From NCBI GenBank assembly GCA_013368445.1, contig JAACJO010000008.1, positions 372,001 through 436,000 on the forward strand: DNA of 64,000 bases, written 5' to 3'. This document shows, in pieces, positions 54,498-64,000 of this stretch (position 1 is the stretch's first letter; each line of letters opens with the position of its first letter). Position numbers and translations under genes: made by a program. The notes beneath the pieces are model-generated. The model saw nothing but the letters and a program-made list of their open reading frames with translations. It was not told the origin of the DNA and did no database searches. Origin of the DNA: Leucocoprinus leucothites (taxonomy: Eukaryota > Basidiomycota > Agaricomycetes > Agaricales > Agaricaceae).

Positions 54498-57279
54498 ATG
54501 GACAAGACGAGCCAGAGTCGATTCAGGGGAACACGTCCGAAAAACGAACGTGTCGATAGCATGGATTCGTCGTCAAAGCATGTTTCTAATTTCTCGGACC
54601 TGGAGAAAGGTGAAATTAGTGAGGAGAAGACAGCCATTCAGTCCAATGCACAAGACCAAGATGCCACGGGTGATGTCGAAAAGGACAGCAAGAACGGGGA
54701 CCAGCGACGTTTGAGGAAGCACTGGGTGAGTCTGAGTCGAAACCGGTTGTTTGCGTTTGATGCACGATGCCGTTTGTTTATTCGTCGATTTCCTGCCAAC
54801 ATACTTACGGATATGTAGAGACCAAGTTGGGCCTGGACCATCCCTGTGATCCTCGGGCTTGGCGCGTGCTGGATTCCAGCTATCCTTGCATGGACCAAAT
54901 TCCCTGGGGCCAAGGTCTGTTTGTGACTTTCAATCGTTTAATAATTAAACTGACAGTCAAATCCCAATTGTAGGTCTGGGGAGTCGACTTGCTCTTCTGG
55001 AGCATCTGGCTCTCAATCCTATGGGCAGGTACGTCCCCGTCGCTTGGCAATACCTTAGTGATATGCTGAATAAAGATTTAGGGTGGTGGTTTGCACTTGT
55101 CTTCTCGTAAGTTTATTACCGATCGTTTAGAATGGCCACGGCGTTCGCTGAGCGTTGACATCTGTTACAGAGTACTATACCATCAACTCCTCTTACTGTT
55201 CGTGAACTGCTTTAACTTCTGGAGACTCAAACGCTATGTCAATTGGCTGGAATACCTGCATTGCTACCTTGCTCTTGTCGTCTGGAGTGCTGCACTTTGG
55301 ATTAGCTGGGTTCCTCTAATCGCTGAGCGACAAATTGGCAACGGAGTCTCGGACGACAGGAGTGTTCGCGCTATCAACCTCGGTGGCAGGATTTTCTTTG
55401 CCCTTACATGCTGTGCTGCAATCCTTCTTGCCGAGAAAGTCGCTGTTCAATGGATCGCTATGAAGTTCCACGAACGATCGTATCAAAGTTTGTACTCAGT
55501 TTGCTTTATACGGATCACCTTTCATTAAATCATTGACGGTTTGTTCTAGGACGCATCAAAGCCCAGAAAGACGCGGTTACAGCGTTTCAAACGCTTCATT
55601 CTCTGGTTGGTCAGGATTCGTCAGGTATTCTCACCCAGCCGGGCAGCTGGAACGACAAATCCCGCCCGGCTCGTTGGTCTACCAACACATACATTCCCTT
55701 CGTTGACCGTCCGAGATTCCACTACTATCACTACCTCGTTGATCGCTCCCCCACTTCCAGCATGCAAACTGCATTCACCGATGTCACGGGGCAGATCTTT
55801 GGCACAAGCCAGCTGGACAAGAGCGACGTAATTACGAGGGCCTTCCACCGTAATGGCTCAAAGAGCATGCAGAATGTTTGTTTCCCCTGACGAGGTTAAG
55901 GAGTCTTCTGTCTAACATTTCAACAGTTGGCGGGATTTCTCTGGAACGGCCTTGTTGACAAGCCAAATGAAACGGCCTTAGATTCCTCGTCGATTGCACA
56001 TAAACTGGAGATTCACCGAAACAACGTCAAAAGCCGAAAGTCTGGCGATAAGACACCAATGTCGGCGGAAGAAGTATGGAATGTATTGACCGACGGGATT
56101 CCGCACCTTGAACGTATCCAGGAGGCCGATTTCAAAAGGAGATGCTCGTGAGTTGAGACGAACGTGTTTGATCGCCCTGTTGATGTCTGGATAGTGATCT
56201 TCATGCGGAACAGCGACGTCTAGAAGAGACCATGAACGACTTACAAAATGTGGTTGGCCGTCTGGACGACCTGCTCATGTGCTTCTGGGCTTGTGGCAGC
56301 GTTCTCATTTTTGCCGTTGCCCTAGTAAGGCCTCTCTTTAATTTGGGATTGCATACGCCCTGTCTAACTCGTCGTTTTAGGAGACTGAACTCAGAGCTCT
56401 CATTTTTGGTGCTGGTTCGGCCTTCATCGGTAAGTAAATCTTATCCGCCTAGGACTATACTTGACAGAACTGCAGGCGCTAGTTGGCTCCTGAAAGATGC
56501 CGCAACTGAAATTCTCGCAAGTATCATTTTCCTCTTCAGTAAACATCCTTTCGACGTGGAGGATCAAGTTATTGTCCAAGAGAAGAAATACACAGTTGTA
56601 GAAATGAGGCTATTGAGCACCGTCTTTCATGACGACGCTTCTGTTCAGGTCCAAGCACCGAATAGCTTATTGAATACCTTGGTAAGCGACTAGGGATAAC
56701 CTCTGAATCAAAATCCGTGCTCATTGTCCTGGCTAGTTCATTCAAAATCTTCGTAGAAGTCCAGCTGTTGGTTTCCAAGTTTGGTCTGTTAGGCCTTGCT
56801 GCTTACGTGCCTTACTATCACTAGACTTCTGAACCTTTCACGGTGGAGGTCAGCGACCAGACGACTCAAGAGCAACTTTCCAAATTCCGATCGCAAATGA
56901 TTGAGTTTTTGAAGGATCACCCAGAGGATTATAGAGCCGATTTCACTGTTGTGATCAAAGGTGCTGTGCCTCATCCACGAAATCAAGCCTCGATCTGAAT
57001 GCAGCACACCCGTAGAATTGTCCTATCGGTCCCAGGAAATGATTTTGTCTATGGAAATCAAGTATAATAACAATTGGGAAAGTAGAGCCGAAGTCAGAGG
57101 TAAAAATTACGCATATCCCTGGAGCTGAGAGTGGTCCTGACGGACATCATCTAGCCAAACGGCGCAACGATTGGATATGTCACATTCGGAAATCTCTCCG
57201 AGACGCGAAGATACGTGGTCCTGGGACGCCCTCTATGCGCGTCTCCGCTGCCGACTCTTCTGATGAGGAATCAAACTGA
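54498..57279 (+). CDS. MscS-like mechanosensitive channel, copy 1
   Basis: Fungal MscS-family channel, related to Msy1/Msy2 which act in ER membranes during hypo-osmotic shock. Fourteen exons (54498-54725, 54819-54914, 54974-55028, 55082-55106, 55171-55487, 55550-55875, 55927-56147, 56195-56324, 56381-56429, 56476-56681, 56737-56766, 56825-56960, 57016-57099, 57155-57279); 675 codons. A charged cytosolic N-tail of about 75 residues ends LRKHW; about four TMs follow (WIPAILAW, WSIWLSILWAGWW, WSAALWISW, LLAEKVAVQWIAMKFHERSY). After a soluble linker come AEQRRLEETMNDLQNVVGRLDDL, two TMs and the MscS beta domain (FSKHPFDVEDQV, LLSTVFHD, QAPNSLLNT). The calcium-binding EF-hand usually placed before the GRLDDL helix in Msy proteins is not recognisable. 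It is the first of three tandem copies. Confidence 0.9.
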
Positions 57280-58608
57280 AGTCCCAAAACCTGGCCCAGA
57301 TTTCAGGCCCAGCGTAACGTCTTTATCGAAGCTGGCTTGATCTTCCCGATATCTCTACTGCTTTGCATGCCCCTCTCTCCAGTATATATGATATTCCCTC
57401 GTCTTTAGCGCCAGATGTTAGTGGACCGATAGCAGAGCTCAAGCGCTTAGGGAGGACATGATTGTTTTTAAAATCGTTTTCATCTTCTCGTAACTGTAGA
57501 TCACACCGCTGAAAAATAGGTCAGTTGACGTTCGCACACCATGGACACGTACAGCATCAGCATGTTAGTCCTAAGTGAACATCGTCCTTCGGCTCCAGCG
57601 ACAAGCGGTAGGCAATTGGGAAATCGGATAGGGTAAGAGGAGGTTGATCGACCTCCTCACCGTGCCTTCCTTTTTGCGTGCAGCTCATTGACTCAACGAG
57701 GCATACGACAAAAAGATCCTCTGTCTAGAAATATTGATCTTCAATCCCATGACTGATCCCCCTGGGTCATTGAGAACTACTGGACGACCGTCGACCGTAA
57801 GAGTTGTGTACCCTTTTTATCCGGGGCGAAACTTTCGTTGACGGGGTGTCCGCGCATGGAAGGATCTGCCGTAACCCGATGGAACGTGCATTTGAAAGGG
57901 TAGGTACCAGGCGTCCGATTATCAGCACAACCAGCTCGTGCGGGTGAAAGAATGGTGTTGGCTGTTGCACTAAACGACCCCGCGACGAACGAGCAATGAA
58001 AAGATACCCTCGGAAGGGGATACCTGCTGAAGTAATTTCTAAGCTCATTTATATTCGGTCGACGTCGATCAAATGATCGTCCGAGTTACCTGCGCTTTTG
58101 CGGCTTGGCCGGAAGGTCGGATATGAGGCGGCTTTGGATTGTACGGAAAACCCGCAGCGATATTTTTGTCAGAGCAGAAGAAAGGCCAAGCAAGTCAATA
58201 TTAGACCAGGAAGTTGCGCGCTGAGATGAATCATCAAGCTTCAAATTTCCCCGAATCAGACGCCGATGCTATTTTCAACTAAGCGCCGTGTCTTTGCTAT
58301 CGAACCGTGTGAGTGGAATCGACGACAAAGCGGGGGTAAACTCGCCTCTTCTCAGCTAATAAGTACATATCAGTTTCATATCGGCTGAAAAGGAATGCGA
58401 CGGTTCTTTCGTGACAGGATTCTTGATGGACACTTCTGACATGAGGCTTGAGGACAGAATATAACATAGGTGATTATCATAAGACTTGTTGCTTCGCCTT
58501 CTCGAGCAAACTTCCTCCCCAGTGAGCCACAGGTTGGTTCCTCTTGTTATCTCGTCTAACCGCAGAGCTTTATTGACGAACAATGGGACTTAGTGGTCCA
58601 AAGGCACA
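57280..58608. other. Spacer between MscS copies 1 and 2
   Basis: 1.33 kb with no supported gene; frames up to 93 codons (57767-58048 minus) look random. It includes the promoter of copy 2. I saw no direct repeat flanking the duplicated unit, but could not align systematically. Confidence 0.5.
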
Positions 58609-61456
58609 ATGTCAAGGCAAGCCCCCCTTCCCGGAGGACCGCGCGTGGCAAACGGAAACGACAAGGGTGTGGTATCAGCCTCACGACGCTCTTCTAACCC
58701 CCTGGATCTGGAGAAAGGACAAGCGCACATGTCAGATTTCAGTGAGGATGACAAGGAATTAGGTGATTCAGCCGTTCTGGGACCTGTATTAACCTCGGAG
58801 CCCGAGAAACGGGACAGTGCGGACAAGGATAATAATAATTCCAGGCAAGGAACACTGAGGAAGCATTGGGTGAGTTCATTCATAAGGATTGGGTCGGTTA
58901 TCAGTAGACCTGACTTGGTTGAACGACTGATTGTATGCGTTTGTTTGTGTCGATTTCCTCACCATCACCTGGTGGTTAGAGACCTAGTAAAGCTTGGTTC
59001 ATTCTTGTCTTTGTTGGGCTTGGAGTGTGTTGGATTCCGGCCATCCTCGCATGGAAGAAATTTCCGAAGGCGAGGGTAAGTCTAACTACTGATAACGTGC
59101 TATCTGAGTCTCACCTGTCTGTCTAGGTTTGGGGCGTCAAGTTGCTCTTCTGGAGCATCTGGCTTTCGATTCTATGGGCGGGTGCGTCCTAGGCGCTTGT
59201 CGATCTACAAGTGAAGTGCTGAAATTAAATCAGGCTGGTGGTTCGCGCTCGTGGTTTCGTGAGCTTACTTTCAACCGAATAGCGGTAATCATATTTTAAC
59301 TAATTCTGATACTTCGCTCGGTATCTATTTTTAGGTGGATCTGGCACCGAGTCCTCCTGATATTCGTTCATCTGTTTGGCGTCTGGAAGCTCAAGCGCTA
59401 CGTCAATTGGTTAGAATATCTTCATGGTTACTTCGCACTTGTGGCCTGGACCGCGGCATTATGGATCACCTGGGTGCCTTTGATAGCTGACCGACAAATT
59501 GGCAATACTGGTGAACAAGACTCAGGCTCGAACGGCAGAAGTGTCCGGGCTGTGAACCTCAGTGGCAGACTTTTATTCGCACTTGCTGGGTGTGCGGCAA
59601 TCCTTCTTGCTGAGAAGGTGGCTATACAATGGATAGCTATGAAATTTCACGCACGGTCATACCAGAGTTCGTCATCTGTTCCCCCTCCTCGGATCGAGTT
59701 AACCGGGGGTTGATTAGGACGCATTGATATCCAGAAAGAGGCTGTGAAAGCGTTTAAAGTGCTGTTTTCTTTTGTTAGCGATAACACGGTAACACCGTCC
59801 GATAAAGGTAGTAGCCCTCAAAAGATATCTCGCAATCCAAGCCAGTGGTCCAACAATACATATCGACCCTTCTCGACCAACCAGCAGTACAGTTATGGCA
59901 TCCATATTATTGACCGTATTCCCACTTCCAAACTACAAACCGCGTTCACCGACGTCACTGGGCAGATTTTTGGTACAAGTCAGCTAGATCATGACGATGT
60001 CGTCGGGAGAGCTTTTCATCGTGATGGCTCAAAGAAAATGCGAATGGTTGGTCTTTCCATTATATCGGGAACTTTTCTCACATATTCCTACAGCTATGCC
60101 AGGATATTTGGCGCGGAATTGCCAATAAATCAGGGAACACGACCTCCTCTACTTCGCCCGTGATGATGAAGTCTACCATTGAAGAACTCTGCCGCGGTGT
60201 CCCCGATCGAATGGATGGTAAAAAAGAACCACTGGCAGAAAAGGTCTGGAATGTGGTGACTGGCGGTTTGCCACACCTTCAATCCATCCGCGAAGAAGAT
60301 TTCGCCAATACATGCTCGTAGGTTTAATGAATTATTTCTGATAAATTATATAAACATCCCCGCTGCAGTGATCTTCACGCAGAACAAAGACGACTGGAAG
60401 AGACGATGAATGACTTGCAAAATGTAGTGGGTCGTTTAGACGATTTGCTCATGTTATTTTGGTTTGTGGGTAGTATTTTGATATTCGCCGTGGCGTTGGT
60501 GGGTCGAGCTTGCTCCTGGCCCTGCGATCATACCAAGACTGAATGGTTTGTCTTCTAGGAAGCTGAGCTAAAAACGCTTGTTTTTAGTGCTGGCTCTGTT
60601 TTTATTGGTAGGTGGAAAACGATTTCTTTGAGCAAAGGGACTGACCGAGATTAAGGTTCAAGCTGGCTTCTTCGAGATACGGCCGGGGAGGTCCTTTCGA
60701 GCATCATCTTCCTTTTCAGCAAACATCCATTTGATGTCGACGATGCCGTGATCATCCAAGGAAAGTGGTACACTGTCAAGGAGATGCGGCTGTTGAGTAC
60801 CGTTTTTCACGACGGCGACTCAGTCCAGGTGCAGGCTCCGAATAGCTTGCTTAATACCTTGGTGAGCACCTTATAATGATTCTTGACCGATACTTACATG
60901 CATTGGCCAGTTCATTAACAATCTCCGAAGAAGTCCAGCGGTAAGTTCCGGTAGAGTTTCACTCGGCCTTCCCTCACATCTTTTCAGATATCCGAGCCTT
61001 TTATCATCGAAGTCAATGATAAGACGACCGAAGCGCAGTTGGATGACTTCCAAGCCCGGATGATCTCATTCCTGCAAGCCCATCCAAAGGATTACAGGGC
61101 CGATTTTGAGGTACTGATCAAAGGTGCGGTAGTATCTCTATCAGGTCAAGATTGTGACATCAACTCTGTCATGAACTCCAGAACTGTCTTATCAATCTCA
61201 TAAGATGATTCTAAGCATGGAAATCAAATACAACAACAGCTGGCAAAGCAAGATAGACGTCCGAAGTAAGCTGAAGTTCCTTCTCACGTCCAACAAGTTG
61301 TACAGAAACTAAGCGGGATGCGTTGCTTTAGCCAAACAACATAACGCTTGGATATGTGCTGTGCGGGAGTGCCTCAGCCTCGCAGGAATACAAGGTCCTG
61401 CAGTTCCCGCGTTGAGAGTAACTACGTCAGCGGCGGATGTCGGATCGGATGAGTAG
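58609..61456 (+). CDS. MscS-like mechanosensitive channel, copy 2
   Basis: Close paralogue of the preceding gene, same architecture and strand. Fourteen exons from 58609-58869 and 58980-59075 to 61182-61265 and 61332-61456; 693 codons. Ten exon lengths equal those of copy 1 (96, 55, 25, 130, 49, 206, 30, 136, 84, 125 nt) and all phases match. The N-tail (DLEKGQAHMSDFSEDD.., ends LRKHW), TM segments, FTDVTGQIFGTSQLD, GRLDDLLM helix and beta domain (FSKHPFDVDDAV, LLSTVFHDGDS, QAPNSLLNT) are shared. The linker after exon 6 (QDIWRGIANKSGN..) has diverged most. An EF-hand is again not visible. The C-terminus ends in an acidic tail (ADVGSDE). The likely function is osmotic stress response; redundancy or specialisation is unknown. 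Confidence 0.9.
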
Positions 61457-62310
61457 CTGGGAGTGAGATAATGGCTCTGAGGGTCGAATGAATTTTTTTT
61501 GTCACGGTTGGGGGAGGATCAGCCTCTAGTCAATTGTATGCCTTTTACGACCACTTATGTATGCTTTCCTCGGATATCCCCAGTTAAACTGAACTTCGGA
61601 TGGCTATGATTAAGTTGCATTGCATTTGTGCAAAACTAATGGAGAGTGAACTTCGTGTAGCACGCCCGAGCATCGGCACTGATTTCTTGGTGAAGTGTGT
61701 TGGTAATAAATACGCGGGCAGACAATTTCAGCTTTCTGTCTCGACATTTGTGCTCTCCTCCGATGTCTCTGTAGCCACGTTACTATCGACAGCTACAAAA
61801 CCAGATATTCTTTAGGGTCAGCTACGGCAATGGACTTCCTATTCAGAGCGGCCCGAGCCAGAAGTTTTAATAATTAGCCGGAAGCCTTTCCAGAGTTCTT
61901 GCCTTTGGGATACTGGAGTCGAATGGCGCTTGAACACTCTTAATAATGTCATTGTGTATTTCTTGTCATAGTACGTCTTGCATGATCCAAATTAAATTTT
62001 GTCGGAAGGGAAGGGCGGGGCGCGCTGGGGCGCGTGAAGCTTTGAAATTTTGAAGGATCAACCCCTTGTCATGGAAACATCACTGGCCGACAGTCTCTCA
62101 GGGCAGCTAAAAATGGAGTTCGGCTGTATATTCCCTGAGTGCACCGTGTGTGCCCGATCAATATTATCTTCTATACTCTTCCTGCTGGACGGGCGAAACG
62201 ATTCCTGGTCTCAACGCCAGAGCAGACACAAAAACAGTAAGTGGCCTAACACTGAGTATAGAGTTGATCCTTACCCATGCCCCATAAATAGCACATTCGT
62301 TATTGGGCCT
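61457..62310. other. Spacer between MscS copies 2 and 3
   Basis: 854 bp. An in-frame ORF runs from 62050 into the next gene, but its upstream part shows no similarity and I place the start at 62311. A G/C-rich purine patch lies at about 62009-62036. No RNA or repeat recognised. Confidence 0.5.
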
Positions 62311-64000
62311 ATGCCAGAAACTTCTCTGAAAACGGCAGGGCCTAGCGGCAATGATGGCTTCGTTCCTGTCGAGCTGAGCTCGCCATATTCTGCTAGCCAG
62401 CTGCAGCCGCATCCCAGCCATTCTGACCTCCACCTGGATCACGTTGACCACTATTCCGCTCTAAATACATCACGTACACGTCTTCACCCTTCTTCTCACA
62501 CTACCAACATGTACCCTCCAGCACCCAGCACAAGCCCAACGGCTGTGCCGCTCATGTCTAGTGCCCCTGCGACTCCCATGCCCGTGCCGTCAAGACATGC
62601 ATCAAGCCGCACCGACCCAGTCGATCACGCAGAGCGCGCCGGAATTCCGGGACTTCCTTATAGTGGCCATGGTCAGCATAGCGCAAGCTGGGATGTGTTG
62701 TCGGGCGTTAAGAAATTCGAGCAATCGTATCAGGAGTTTGATCCTCGGAATGCTAGTGAGGCACACTTGGCCTTTGCTGATGGAGATACGCCAAATAATA
62801 AAGTGAGTGTCTGAACGTGAAGGAGGTAGTGATATTTATCAGTCTCGTCTAGTTCACAAAGTTTTATCATTACCTCCTGAATGTCTCCATCATCACGCGC
62901 TGGATCATATTCATCATCCCAGTTCTGGGCCTTCTGTGGATACCGGGTATTCTATCGTTGACCGTGTTCCCTAAAGCCAACGTAAGTAGATTAACGGAGC
63001 AAGAGATTCAGGGCGTTTAATACTGGTTGCCAGATATGGGGAACGAAGCTAATATGGTGGAGTATCTGGTTTACAATCTGCTGGGCGGGTAAGCTCTCAT
63101 ATCTATATTCTAATACTTCCTTGTCAAACATTATCTGCACCCAGGCTGGTGGGCTGCGTTAGCGGTTGCGTGAGATCATGCTTACTGTCAATATATTGAA
63201 CACACTAACGGAACCTCTTGCAGTCGCACTGTACCGGTTATCGCCCGTTACACAATCGGTGTCGTCGCAGTAGCCTCCAGACGATATATCGATTGGCTTC
63301 AGGCACTTGACAGGTGCGTAAATATATTTGGTTTACCTCCGCAGAATTGACATGGTTTCATCAGATACCTTGCACTTTTCACATGGACACTGGCTGTCTG
63401 GGTCTCTTGGAATCCTATCATCGACAACAACCAGCATACGACGGGTCAGAAGAGTATCAATGCGGTTGATCTCATCGCCAAGCTTCTCTTCGCGTTTTTT
63501 ATCTGCGCTGCTATCCTACTGTTTGAAAAATTTGCCATCCAGTGGATTGCTGCTAAGTTCCACGAACGCTCCTACGCTGGTCCGTGTCCAAGATTTGTTT
63601 TTTGGCAGAGCTAATCGTTCGGGCAATAGAACGTATTGCTGACCAGAAATTCGCCGTGAAAGCGCTTGTTACTTTGTATAGGCACTCGAGTGATATACCT
63701 GGAAGGAGTGACACTTTGGGCGAAGGAACACATCAAAGAGCGTTCTCGGCCAATCCTAAGCACCTCTTCAAGAAATTACGTGATGGTGTTCGTGTTGCTG
63801 CGACTACTACTACAACGGCCTTTGGCAACGTGGCATCCGAAATTGCGGGAAGGTAAGATGACCTCTCTTTCTGGATCACCAGCACCCTCCTAATCTTCAT
63901 CTTAAGTTCGGTGTTACAGCCAAATTCTCCCCAGGCCATGGTCAAAACTGCTCTGGAATCTGCGAATAAATCTCGCTTGGTATGTTTGACGTTCCTCAAA
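62311..64000 (+). CDS. MscS-like channel, copy 3 (partial, runs off the window)
   Basis: Third MscS-family gene in tandem, cut by the window end. Exons seen: 62311-62802, 62853-62981, 63034-63088, 63145-63169, 63224-63313, 63365-63579, 63630-63852, 63907-63979, then an intron from 63980. The N-tail is much longer than in copies 1-2 (about 165 residues, Ser/Pro/His-rich) and ends with the amphipathic FTKFYHYLLNVSIITRW helix. TMs: IIFIIPVLGLLWIPGIL, WWSIWFTICWAGWWAAL, TWTLAVWVSW, FEKFAIQWIAAKFHERSY. The 55- and 25-nt exons are the same size as in copies 1 and 2. Its sequence is nearer the common fungal Msy type, so it is probably the ancestral member. Pore, EF-hand and beta domains lie beyond the window. 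Confidence 0.85.

Noticed and set aside
61457..62310. Upstream extension of MscS copy 3 from ATG at 62050
   Set aside because: In-frame but without similarity or composition typical of the N-tail; the start at 62311 is preferred.

Overview
The window is nuclear DNA from an intron-rich filamentous fungus, very probably an Agaricomycete (Basidiomycota). Nearly every gene is broken by introns of about 47-75 bp, exons of 1-20 nt occur, and the gene families (CBM1 secreted protein, GTPBP1-like GTPase, eIF5-mimic BZW protein, MscS-like channels, PL14 lyase) fit that group. The genus cannot be named from sequence alone. All gene models below were spliced by eye from GT-AG (some GC-AG) signals and reading-frame continuity. 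Apart from the six junctions flagged below, every model whose exons I summed has a coding length divisible by three; for the GTPBP1-like gene I checked the junctions but not every coordinate.

Layout. 1-8.7 kb: nitrate reductase with a GATA-rich promoter, the meiotic factor MND1 and a Zn2Cys6 transcription factor, all on +. 8.8-16.3 kb: BZW/eIF5-mimic (-) shares a short divergent promoter with a PTC1-like PP2C (+), followed by the choline-transporter-like PNS1, an intron-containing tRNA-His and a small membrane protein. 17-26.5 kb: a secreted PhoD-type phosphatase with extreme exon fragmentation, then three cell-wall or carbohydrate genes: a membrane-anchored GH18 (-), a secreted CBM1 protein (+) and a KRE6/SKN1 beta-glucan protein (-). 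27-38 kb: a GTPBP1-like GTPase (-), a coiled-coil protein with an HPD motif, a membrane RING protein with a huge RING insertion, and an F-box protein (-). 38-51.5 kb: core metabolism and trafficking genes: ferrochelatase HEM15, phosphomevalonate kinase ERG8, an AVT-type vacuolar amino-acid transporter (-), a PL14 lyase, the Fe-S assembly factor NAR1, a tiny Cys-rich protein (-) and the SNARE TLG2. 51.5-54.5 kb is gene-poor. 54.5-64 kb: three consecutive same-strand MscS-like channel genes, the last cut by the window end.

The genes are mostly housekeeping and do not form an obvious pathway cluster. The most notable signals are: (i) recurring one-base losses in short G/C runs that break otherwise conserved genes, including essential ERG8, best explained as residual assembly error; (ii) two introns in the PhoD gene separated by a single nucleotide; (iii) the MscS pair with 10 of 14 exon lengths identical; (iv) a RING finger with a 99-residue insertion; and (v) small lineage-type proteins of unknown function (an 88-aa Cys-rich protein, and an HPD-ended coiled-coil protein).
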